Made by a program: the position numbers and the translations under genes. Shown here piece by piece: positions 34,484 through 41,747 of a DNA stretch of 64,000 nucleotides (the first letter of the stretch is position 1; the number at the start of each line of letters is the position of its first letter). The notes under the pieces are model-generated. The model was not told the origin of the DNA, did not search any database, and saw only the letters and a program-made list of their open reading frames with translations. Source of the stretch: Parvibaculum sp040216885 (GTDB lineage Bacteria > Pseudomonadota > Alphaproteobacteria > Parvibaculales > Parvibaculaceae); assembly GCA_040216885.1 (NCBI GenBank), contig JAVJOG010000017.1, positions 62,001-126,000 of the forward strand, given 5' to 3'.

Positions 34484-34774
34484 TCAGACGCGGGGCAGCC
34501 TGTCCCTGATCTCGCCAAGCCGCTCGTTCATCGAAACGAAAGTCAGGTACATCTCGCAGATGATGCGCCAGAAAAGCAGGCCGAAGGCGATGCCGACCAC
34601 CGCCACCACGAGTTGCAGCAGGCCGAGGCCTGGATTGTAGCTCATCGTATTGATCGACCCGGCAAAGGAGCCGAGCCCGAAAAGCACGATGATCGCAATG
34701 CCGAGCCAGTAGAGAAACTTGATCGCGGATCCCGCGATCAACTTGTCGAAAGTCAGGAAATCCTGGAAGCGCAT
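34484..34774 (-). CDS. Small membrane protein, DUF4282 type
   Basis: This 96-residue protein has two membrane helices (FLYWLGIAIIVLFGLGSFAG and LLQLVVAVVGIAFGLLFWRI) and ends in a conserved charged tail (MYLTFVSMNERLGEIRD). The layout matches the DUF4282 family, whose function is unknown. ATG 34774 is preceded by AGAGAG. It ends convergently with bioD. Confidence 0.8.
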   Translation of the reverse strand: MRFQDFLTFDKLIAGSAIKFLYWLGIAIIVLFGLGSFAGSINTMSYNPGLGLLQLVVAVVGIAFGLLFWRIICEMYLTFVSMNERLGEIRDRLPRV

Positions 34775-34958
34775 GTGATTCTCTCTTCTGAAAAGCGGTT
34801 CGCTCGGACGCGCGGGACCAATGTTTGCCTGCCACGCATGTTGCGTCGGTGCGTACGGCAAGACAAGCACGTCCCGCCGCGTCCGCACACGACGCAACGA
34901 AGAGAACCCGCGCTTGCGGCGCGGGCCCTTTCCGTATTTTTGTGGAGAAATGTCGGCG

Positions 34959-35135
34959 TCAGCGTATGCCGATGGCGCCGAGCACGCCGAAGAGCTGCAG
35001 CAGCCAGACGATGACGACGATCACGACGACGACGTTGAGGATCTGCTTGATCTTCGGATCCATCGGAATGTAGGTGTTGACGAGCCACAACAGCACGCCC
35101 ACGACGATCAGTGTGATGACAAGATTGAGAAGCAT
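34959..35135 (-). CDS. Small membrane protein (Thivi_2564-like)
   Basis: This 58-residue protein has two hydrophobic helices joined by VNTYIPMDPKIKQILN, a pattern found in a family of small bacterial membrane proteins of unknown function. The ATG at 35135 has GAGGA upstream. It belongs to a run of three small membrane proteins on this strand, each with its own ribosome-binding site. Confidence 0.75.
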   Translation of the reverse strand: MLLNLVITLIVVGVLLWLVNTYIPMDPKIKQILNVVVVIVVIVWLLQLFGVLGAIGIR

Positions 35136-35237
35136 GCGGGAGATTCCTCTTCTTTCTTGTTTCGAACCGGTCTGCGATGTTCCGGCTCAAGCAAGGCAGA
35201 ATGAAGGCTGCGCCGTAAAAATTTGTCCGTATCTGCC

Positions 35238-35423
35238 CTATTTTGGGCCAAACAGCGCCCAGAGGATCAATCCGACGACCGGCACGATGATGACGCCGGC
35301 GATCCACACCGCCTTCCAGATCGGATCGGCGCCGCTCTGCGCAATGCGGACGATCGCATAGATGACCGCCACCAGCAGCAACAGGCCGAAAAGGCCGCCG
35401 AAAGGTCCGCCGGGCATGGACAT
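35238..35423 (-). CDS. Small membrane protein, PLDc_N-like
   Basis: This 61-residue protein has two hydrophobic helices (FGLLLLVAVIYAIVRIAQSG and WIAGVIIVPVVGLILWALFG). The second half (VGLILWALFGPK) resembles the phospholipase-D N-terminal (PLDc_N) anchoring module found alone in many small proteins. ATG 35423 follows GAGAGG. Function is unknown. Confidence 0.75.
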   Translation of the reverse strand: MSMPGGPFGGLFGLLLLVAVIYAIVRIAQSGADPIWKAVWIAGVIIVPVVGLILWALFGPK

Positions 35424-35487
35424 GTTTCCTCTCCACACGAAATGCAACAATGACAGCCTAAGGCCTGCCGCCGCACATGCAAACCGC

Positions 35488-36003
35488 TCAGAGGAGACGC
35501 GGGGCGGAAATCCCTTCGAATTCGAGCAGCCATTTCTTGGTCGGCAATCCGCCGCCAAAGCCCGTCAGCGATCCGTCGGCGCCGATCACGCGGTGGCACG
35601 GCACGATGACGGGGATCGGGTTGCGCCCATTGGCCAGCCCGACGGCGCGCATGCCTTTCGGATTGCCGATGGCGCGTGCGATGTCGGCATAGGAGCGCGT
35701 CTCGCCGAAGGGAATGTCGGCGAGCGCCTTCCAGACATTCTTCTGGAAATCCGTGCCGGCGGCGGCAAGTGTCAGTCCGCTGAAATCCTTCTTCCGGCCC
35801 TCGAAATAGAGGTCGAGCGCCTTCAGCGCCTTGTCGCGATGCGCGCGTGCCTTCGCGCTGCCCTCGCGCTTTGCAAAGGCGACATCCTTCTGGTTCGGAA
35901 ACAGCACCGCCGCTAGGCCGTCATCGATGGCGGCGATCCGCAAGCGGCCGATGGGCGTGTCGAGCGTCGCGGTGGCGAGCGTGTCGTCGTCGGGAAGTTT
36001 CAT
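35488..36003 (-). CDS. ogt: Methylated-DNA--protein-cysteine S-methyltransferase
   Basis: This suicide repair enzyme removes O6-methyl groups from guanine in DNA. It has 171 residues. The acceptor Cys lies in IPVIVPCHRVIG (PCHRV), with the helix-turn-helix NPKGMRAVGLANGRNP and the C-terminal GGGLPTKKWLLEFE. ATG 36003 has GAGG at good spacing; a GTG at 36012 is possible. It lies 11 bases after the Ada-AlkA fusion gene, so the two repair genes form one alkylation-repair unit. Confidence 0.94.
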   Translation of the reverse strand: MKLPDDDTLATATLDTPIGRLRIAAIDDGLAAVLFPNQKDVAFAKREGSAKARAHRDKALKALDLYFEGRKKDFSGLTLAAAGTDFQKNVWKALADIPFGETRSYADIARAIGNPKGMRAVGLANGRNPIPVIVPCHRVIGADGSLTGFGGGLPTKKWLLEFEGISAPRLL

Positions 36004-36014
36004 CGTCCTCACCT

Positions 36015-37499
36015 TTATAATGTCCAGAGCGCCAGCGCCGCATAGCCGCGCCAGGGGCGCCAGTCTTGCGATAGCAGCTCAAGCTCTTTGGCGGTCACGG
36101 GTTTGCCGCCGCCGGCCGCCTTGCGAAGCCCGAGATCGGAAGCCGGAAAGGCATCGGGTTCGCCGAGTGCCCGCAGCGCCACATAATGTGCCGTCCATTC
36201 GCCGATGCCGGGCAGCGCGGTCAGCTCGGCGATCTTGGCCTCCAGCGTTTCGCGGGGGGAAAAGTCGAGCCCGCCGGAAGCAACCGCGCCGGCAAGTCCC
36301 TTCAGCGTCGCGATGCGCCCGCCGGTGAGGCCGAGCCCGGCATAGTCGCCGCGCGCGAGATGGCGCGGCGTCGGGAAAAAATGCGTGATGCCGTCCGCGC
36401 CGCTGTCAAAGGCCTCGCCGAACCGCGCCACGATGCGCCCGGCGATGGTCGTCGCGCCCTTCACCGAAATCTGCTGGCCGAGCACGGCGCGGATCGCCAG
36501 CTCGAAGCCGTCGAAAGCGCCCGGCACGCGCAGGCCCGGCGCGCGCGCAAGGCGCGGGCCGATCAGCGGATCGTCCTCGAAGGCGGCGGCGATGGCCGAG
36601 GGTTCGGCATCGAGATCGAAAAGCCGCCGGAGCCGCGCCGCGATCGGCCGCATCGGCAGCGCCGCGCCTTTTTCGGCGCCGGCGATTTCGATGCGTGCCT
36701 CGAGCGCATGTCCCTTCGGCGCCGGCGCAACCGACAACACGCCGCTGACGCCGTCGAGCCGGAAACTGCGCGCATAGCGCGCCGCCGTCACATGCTCGAC
36801 GCCCGGTATCGCGCGGCCCGCCAGATAGGCGAGCACGCGCGCGAAGTCGAAAGGCGGGCGATAGCCGAGCCGCAGGCGGATCGCCCCGCCCGCCGCCGCT
36901 TCTGACGCGCGCCTGACGCCGCCGGGCGCGACGCCGTAAGCATGCAATATCGCATCGTTGAAACGCCGGAGGCTTCGATAGCCGGCCGCATGCGCGACTT
37001 CTGAAAGCGGCAGGCCTGTGTCGGTGATCAGTTGCTTGGCGGTCAGCAGGCGGCGATTGGCGGCGACCGCCTGCGGCCCGGCGCCGACATGCGCGAGGAA
37101 GAGGCGCCGCAATTGGCGCTCGCCCATGCCGAGGCGCGCCGCGAGATCGTCAAGCTTGCCGTCGTCGAGCGCACCCTCCTCGATGAGCCGGAGCGCCCGC
37201 GAAACGCTGGCCGCGGTCCCGGCCCAGGCGGGCGTGCCGGGCGCGGCTTCCGGGCGGCAGCGCAGGCAGGAGCGGAAGCCGAGCGCTTCGGCCGCCGCCG
37301 CGCTCGGCACAAAGCGGCAGTTCTCGCGCTTGGGCACCCGCGCCGGGCAGACCGGACGGCAATAGATGCCGGTGGTGCTGACGCAGATGAAGAAGCGCCC
37401 GTCGAAGCGCGCATCCTTGGCCTGCACCGCGCGGTAGCACAGATCGGGGTCGAGGCCGGAAGGGGCGCCGGATGGGGATAGGGCGGCGGTCTGTTTCAT
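36015..37499 (-). CDS. alkA: Ada N-terminal domain / AraC HTH / AlkA glycosylase fusion
   Basis: This 494-residue protein fuses three parts. Residues 1-90 are the Ada zinc domain with FICVSTTGIYCRPVCPAR and CLRCRP, where the methyl-phosphotriester acceptor Cys is the first of four. Residues 95-195 are an AraC-type DNA-binding domain (SEVAHAAGYRSLRRFNDA). The C-terminal part is a 3-methyladenine glycosylase II with the HhH-GPD motif LPGIGEWTAHYVALRAL and the catalytic Asp in FPASDLGL. It can therefore sense alkylation, activate transcription and excise damaged bases. It is followed by ogt. Confidence 0.93.
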   Translation of the reverse strand: MKQTAALSPSGAPSGLDPDLCYRAVQAKDARFDGRFFICVSTTGIYCRPVCPARVPKRENCRFVPSAAAAEALGFRSCLRCRPEAAPGTPAWAGTAASVSRALRLIEEGALDDGKLDDLAARLGMGERQLRRLFLAHVGAGPQAVAANRRLLTAKQLITDTGLPLSEVAHAAGYRSLRRFNDAILHAYGVAPGGVRRASEAAAGGAIRLRLGYRPPFDFARVLAYLAGRAIPGVEHVTAARYARSFRLDGVSGVLSVAPAPKGHALEARIEIAGAEKGAALPMRPIAARLRRLFDLDAEPSAIAAAFEDDPLIGPRLARAPGLRVPGAFDGFELAIRAVLGQQISVKGATTIAGRIVARFGEAFDSGADGITHFFPTPRHLARGDYAGLGLTGGRIATLKGLAGAVASGGLDFSPRETLEAKIAELTALPGIGEWTAHYVALRALGEPDAFPASDLGLRKAAGGGKPVTAKELELLSQDWRPWRGYAALALWTL

Positions 37500-37593
37500 G
37501 GCCAGAGTGTAGGACGGCGCACGCCGCCCCGCTCGCCAAAATCGGACATGGCCGTCGGACCCGATCGAGTAGTTTGAGATCGCCGGGCCCGCG

Positions 37594-37718
37594 GCTAGAG
37601 CGTTTCCAGGTGAAGTGCCTCCTTTGAAATTTACAGGTGGCGGTTCACCGTCCGGAAACGCGACAAAACAGGAATCTGGAGCGTTTCATTGTTTCCGCGA
37701 AACAATGAAACGCTCTAG
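37594..37718. repeat. 125-bp MITE-like element with terminal inverted repeats
   Basis: The element begins CTAGAGCGTTTC and ends with its exact complement GAAACGCTCTAG. Its right end forms a 16-bp hairpin (37679-37694 with 37700-37715, loop CCGCG). Sequences of the AGAGCGTTTCC..GGTGAAGTG type are common interspersed repeats in Rhizobiales-like genomes. It fills most of the 252-base gap between alkA and the MFS gene. Confidence 0.65.
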
Positions 37719-37751
37719 TGTTCTTTCAAGAGGGAATTCGGGAGGACGACA

Positions 37752-39086
37752 ATGACAGATCGTGCCGGCGCCGTTTCGGGCGCCGCGGCTGCAGCTGCGC
37801 CGTCGCAGGGGTTTTCGCCCGCCTATCGCAACTACGCGCTTTTCATTCTGATGCTCGGCTATACGGCCAATTACGTGGATCGCCAGATCCTCGCGATCCT
37901 GCTCGAACCGATCAAACAGGATCTCGGCGTCAGCGACACGCAGCTCGGCTTTCTGTCCGGCATCACCTTTGCGATCTTCTACGCGACGCTCGGCGTTCCG
38001 ATCGCCATGCTGGCCGACCGCACCAACCGCCGCAACATCGTCTCGGCGGCCATTGCCATCTTCTCCACCATGACGGTGATGTGCGGTTTCGTGACCAGCT
38101 TTGCGCAGCTGGCGCTGGCGCGCATCGGCGTCGGCATCGGCGAGGCGGGGTCGAGCCCGCCCTCGCATTCGATGATCTCCGACATGTTCCCGCCGGAGAA
38201 ACGCGCCTCGGCGATGGGCATCTATTCGCTCGGCATCAATATCGGCATCCTGATCGGCTTTCTGGTCGGCGGCTGGGTCAGCCAGTGGTATGGCTGGCGC
38301 GCGGCCTTCATGGTCGTCGGCGCGCCGGGCATTCTGATCGCATTGCTGATCCGCTTCACATTGAAGGAGCCCCAGCGCGGACACGCCGACGGTACCACCG
38401 CGCAGGCCGCGGGCAATGCGCCGAAAGTCGGCGAGGTCTTCCGCCTGCTCTGGTCGCAGCGTTCGTTCCGGCATATTTCCTTTGCCTGCGCGCTGGCGGC
38501 CTTTGGCGGCTATGCCGGCGTCACCTGGATACCGGCCTTCCTGATGCGCTCCTACCAGATGTCTCCCGGCGAGATCGGCACCTGGCTGGCGCTGATCATC
38601 GGCTTTGTCGGCGGCGCCGGCACCTATGCGACCGCTTGGGCGGCCGACCGCTACAGCAAGCGCGATGTGCGCTGGAACATGTGGGTTGTGGCGATCGTGA
38701 TGATCGTCTGTTTCCCGCTCTCGGTGGCCATGTATCTCTCGCCCGACAAATACTGGGCGATGTTCTTCTTCCTGGTGCCGGCCTTTGCGGGCGCCGCCTA
38801 TATCGGCCCGAGCCTCGCAATGACGCAAGGCCTCGTGGTGCTGCGCATGCGCGCCGTCGCCTCGGCCGTGCTCTTTCTGATCCTCAACCTGATCGGCATG
38901 GGCCTCGGGCCGCAGGCGGTCGGCCTGATCAGCGATCTCTACGCGCCCAGCTTCGGGCAGGAATCGCTGCGCTATGCGCTGCTGACGGTGATGATCGTCT
39001 GGCCCTGGGCGGCGCTGCATTTCTGGCTCGGCGCATCGTCGTTGAAGGAAGACCTCGAAAAGGCGCGCAACCACGGGCTGAAATAG
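37752..39086 (+). CDS. MFS transporter, spinster-like
   Basis: This 444-residue major facilitator has 12 predicted helices. The first (YALFILMLGYTANYVDRQILAI) and the loops VPIAMLADRTNRRNI and GEAGSSPPSHSMISDMFPPE are typical of the spinster-like subgroup common in alphaproteobacteria. The substrate is unknown; relatives lie beside lipid or aromatic degradation genes. ATG 37752 has GGGAGG upstream. The MITE-like element sits immediately before its promoter. Confidence 0.87.
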   Translation: MTDRAGAVSGAAAAAAPSQGFSPAYRNYALFILMLGYTANYVDRQILAILLEPIKQDLGVSDTQLGFLSGITFAIFYATLGVPIAMLADRTNRRNIVSAAIAIFSTMTVMCGFVTSFAQLALARIGVGIGEAGSSPPSHSMISDMFPPEKRASAMGIYSLGINIGILIGFLVGGWVSQWYGWRAAFMVVGAPGILIALLIRFTLKEPQRGHADGTTAQAAGNAPKVGEVFRLLWSQRSFRHISFACALAAFGGYAGVTWIPAFLMRSYQMSPGEIGTWLALIIGFVGGAGTYATAWAADRYSKRDVRWNMWVVAIVMIVCFPLSVAMYLSPDKYWAMFFFLVPAFAGAAYIGPSLAMTQGLVVLRMRAVASAVLFLILNLIGMGLGPQAVGLISDLYAPSFGQESLRYALLTVMIVWPWAALHFWLGASSLKEDLEKARNHGLK

Positions 39087-39153
39087 GACGTCACGCGATT
39101 GTCGTAAATCTCCGGCATGGCTGGGTGAGGGCAGACCCGCAGCGGAGCGCCGG

Positions 39154-39954
39154 ATGAAAAGATTTGCACCCATTCTCGGCGCCCTGGTTCTGGCCTCGCC
39201 GGTACAAGCGGTCGACGAACGCTACCGGCCTTACGAAGCCGCTCCGGGTTTGAACGGCATGGTCGAAGTCGCCGCCGAACCCGCCAATGCGCGGCTGCTG
39301 CTGCTCTGGCGCGAGGGTTTTGGCGCGCGCCATCCGGATGTGCGGGTCGCGCCGCTCGCGGGGCAGGGCCCTGGCGTCCTGACCGCGCGTGCCGCCGTCG
39401 AGGCGCTGGCCGTCTTCGTCCACAAGGACAATCCGCTCGCCTGCCTGCCTCTTGAAAACCTCGCCCCGCTCTTTGCCGGCAACGTGGCATGGGGCGCCGC
39501 CGGCCTCGGGGGCGATTGGGCGTCGCGCCCCGTCATCGCCTTCGACCGGCCGGCGGGCGGCGAACGCGATTTCTTCGTCGCCGCCGCGCTGCAAGGCGGC
39601 GCCATCGCGCCGGACGCAAAACCCGTTGCGCGCGCCTCCACATTGATACGCGAGGTCGGGGCGTCGCCGGGCGGCATCGGCTTTGCGCCGGCCGGCTATC
39701 GCAGCGACGCCGTGCGCGCGCTCAGGCTGTCCGTCGGAGGCGGCGAATGTGTCGGCCCGAGCGAGGCAAGCGCCCATCGCGCGGCCTGGCCGCTGGCGCG
39801 CATCGTCCGCGTTTCGGCGCACGGGCCCGCAGCACGGAATGCGATCGACTATGTGCTCTCGCGAGAAGGCCAGCGTGACGCGGAGATCGCCGGCTACTTC
39901 GCGCTGCCTTATGTTTTCGCGGCGCAAGACCGCAAGTCGCTCGGCCTCGACTGA
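39154..39954 (+). CDS. PstS-like periplasmic substrate-binding protein
   Basis: This 266-residue protein has a signal peptide (FAPILGALVLASPVQAVDE) and a type II periplasmic-binding fold related to phosphate-binding PstS. Recognisable parts are ALAVFVHKDNPLACLPLE, FDRPAGGERDFFVAAALQGG and NAIDYVLSREGQRDAEIAGY. The canonical PstS phosphate loop is not clear, and no pstCAB genes follow. It is convergent with the phosphate-type porin, so a phosphate-scavenging or signalling role is likely but unproven. Confidence 0.8.
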   Translation: MKRFAPILGALVLASPVQAVDERYRPYEAAPGLNGMVEVAAEPANARLLLLWREGFGARHPDVRVAPLAGQGPGVLTARAAVEALAVFVHKDNPLACLPLENLAPLFAGNVAWGAAGLGGDWASRPVIAFDRPAGGERDFFVAAALQGGAIAPDAKPVARASTLIREVGASPGGIGFAPAGYRSDAVRALRLSVGGGECVGPSEASAHRAAWPLARIVRVSAHGPAARNAIDYVLSREGQRDAEIAGYFALPYVFAAQDRKSLGLD

Positions 39955-40016
39955 CGGTGCACGCGCGCAGGACAGAAGCCCCGGCGGATTTCTTCACCCG
40001 CGCGCGCAAGTGCATA

Positions 40017-40051
40017 AACAAAAACTCCCGGCGGTTGCCCGCCGGGAGTTC
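40017..40051 (-). terminator. Terminator of the porin gene
   Basis: On the minus strand the stem ACTCCCGGCGGG / CCGCCGGGAGT is followed by TTTTTGTTT. It lies 40 bases after the porin stop codon. Confidence 0.85.
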
Positions 40052-40091
40052 CGTCTGACGATCTGCGAGGAAAGCGGATCGATAGAGTTCC

Positions 40092-41471
40092 TCAGAAGTT
40101 GAACTGCGTCCTGAGCGCCACCGCATCGTGGCCGAAGTTCGGGTTCAACACGCCGCCCCGGTTCTTCACATCCACGTTCAGGTAGTTGAGCATGAAGCGC
40201 AGGTTGTTGTTGGCGTACCAGTTGAGACCGACCGTGATGATCTCCTGCTGGCCGCCGGCGATGCCGGCGCTGGCATCGTTGAGGTCGGCTTCGCTGTAAC
40301 GCGCCGCAATTTCCCAGGCGCCCATGCCGCCGCCGCCAAAGCCGAACGGATTGGCCGGCTTCACGCCCGAATAGGCGGCCTTCTTGATGTCGTACCGGTA
40401 GGCTTCGCCGGTGAGCACCCACGAGGCCTGCAGATACCAGGCATCGAATTCGGCGCTGCCGCCGCCGATACCGTCGATATCATAGCGGTAATATTCGCCC
40501 TGCGCGCGGAAGGGGCCGTAATTGAGGGCGAGTTCCGGGCCATAGACGCTGATCGTGTCGATGCCGCCGATATTGCCGGTGTCGATATAGCGCAGCGGAT
40601 CGACGCGCAGTTCCGGACGGTCGCGGAAGCGGATCGTGTCGGCAGGCACATTGAAGGAGTGCGAGCCCGAGGCGCCGATATGAACGTTGAGACCTTCCTT
40701 CGGCGATGTCGCATAGGCAAGACGGCCGACAACGTTCGACGCGTCATAGTCGTCGAGGCCGCCGCCCGCGGCGGCCGAGCTCATCGTGTAGTAGGCGGCG
40801 CCGAAGAAATTGTCGGTGTTGTACGTGCCGCCCGCCGTCATGCGCGCTTCGCCTGCCGCCGGCGTGATGGCGAGATTGACCGCCGTCGCACGCTCGATGA
40901 AGGTGATGTCGTTCGACGAGGTCGAATCGTCCAGGGTCATTTTCGGCTTGGTCGCGCCGAGTACGAGGTTGGTGCCCGTGATGCCGGTATAGGTCAGCGC
41001 CACTTCATAGATGCGGGCATTCGATTCCGTGCCGCTGTCGCCGAAGTTGAATTCGATATTGTATTTGAAATCCTTTGCGACGGTGCCGTTGAGGCTGACG
41101 CGGGCGCGGCGGAAGTTGGCGTTGCCGCGCAAGCCGCCGAAATTCGCCTCGCTGGCGGCGTTCTGGTCATAGGCGCCGACATCGAGATGGGCCCGGCCTG
41201 AAATGCCGAAGGAGAAGTTGCCGTCGGCGGTCTTGAAGACCGGGCGGCCGTCCTTCAGGCTCACTTCGACGTCGCTCTTGCGTACTTCCAGCGACTTGAT
41301 CTTGTTGCCGTGCTGGATTTCGACGTCGTCGATCTTCTTCTGAAGGGCCTCGATCTGCGCCTTGAGGGCGTTGAGTTCGGCCTGTGCGCTGGTCGCGGCG
41401 AAAGCCGGACCCGAGAGGAGTGCGGCGGCGCCAAGAGCGGTGCCGGCCAGCAGAATGTTTCGCAACGTCAT
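40092..41471 (-). CDS. OprO/OprP-family phosphate-type porin
   Basis: This outer-membrane porin has 459 residues. The signal peptide (NILLAGTALGAAALLSGPAFA) is followed by a short coiled coil (AELNALKAQIEALQKKIDDV), then a beta-barrel with alternating aromatic strands and the C-terminal aromatic end (LRTQFNF). The layout is that of OprO/OprP polyphosphate/phosphate porins. ATG 41471 follows GGAG. A Pho-box array lies about 100-140 bases upstream in the right orientation, which strongly supports phosphate-starvation control. Confidence 0.9.
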   Translation of the reverse strand: MTLRNILLAGTALGAAALLSGPAFAATSAQAELNALKAQIEALQKKIDDVEIQHGNKIKSLEVRKSDVEVSLKDGRPVFKTADGNFSFGISGRAHLDVGAYDQNAASEANFGGLRGNANFRRARVSLNGTVAKDFKYNIEFNFGDSGTESNARIYEVALTYTGITGTNLVLGATKPKMTLDDSTSSNDITFIERATAVNLAITPAAGEARMTAGGTYNTDNFFGAAYYTMSSAAAGGGLDDYDASNVVGRLAYATSPKEGLNVHIGASGSHSFNVPADTIRFRDRPELRVDPLRYIDTGNIGGIDTISVYGPELALNYGPFRAQGEYYRYDIDGIGGGSAEFDAWYLQASWVLTGEAYRYDIKKAAYSGVKPANPFGFGGGGMGAWEIAARYSEADLNDASAGIAGGQQEIITVGLNWYANNNLRFMLNYLNVDVKNRGGVLNPNFGHDAVALRTQFNF

Positions 41472-41572
41472 TTGACGTCTCCGTGTTCTGTGAATGAGCT
41501 TCTGTTGCAGGACTGGCAGCCGCGACAGACGCCGCGAACACCCCCCATGGCTTTCGCAAGTAACAGAGCTAT

Positions 41573-41612
41573 GTGACAGATCGGTCGACTTTTTATGACA
41601 GTGATATGACAG
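41573..41612 (-). promoter_or_regulatory. Pho box of the porin promoter
   Basis: Read on the minus strand, two perfect CTGTCAT heptamers (41606-41612 and 41595-41601) are spaced by four bases. After one degenerate unit a CTGTCAC follows in phase at 41573-41579. The 11-base period is that of PhoB sites, and the array points toward the porin gene. Confidence 0.85.
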
Positions 41613-41688
41613 TCCCGGCCTGTTGCCGGATTGCACCGCTTTGGTGCGGCGCCATTTTTCACTTTTGTGACAAGGACTTGAATGGAAA

Positions 41689-41720
41689 CGGGGCGGCTCC
41701 GCTGTTGCAGAGCCGCCCCG
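41689..41720 (-). terminator. Hairpin after the TonB-receptor gene
   Basis: An 11-bp stem CGGGGCGGCTC / GAGCCGCCCCG lies 28 bases beyond the receptor stop. Only a weak T-run (GTTTCC) follows on the minus strand. It probably separates this transcript from the porin promoter. Confidence 0.6.
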
Positions 41721-41747
41721 CTTGCCCCCTGTCAGGGTGGATCGCCG

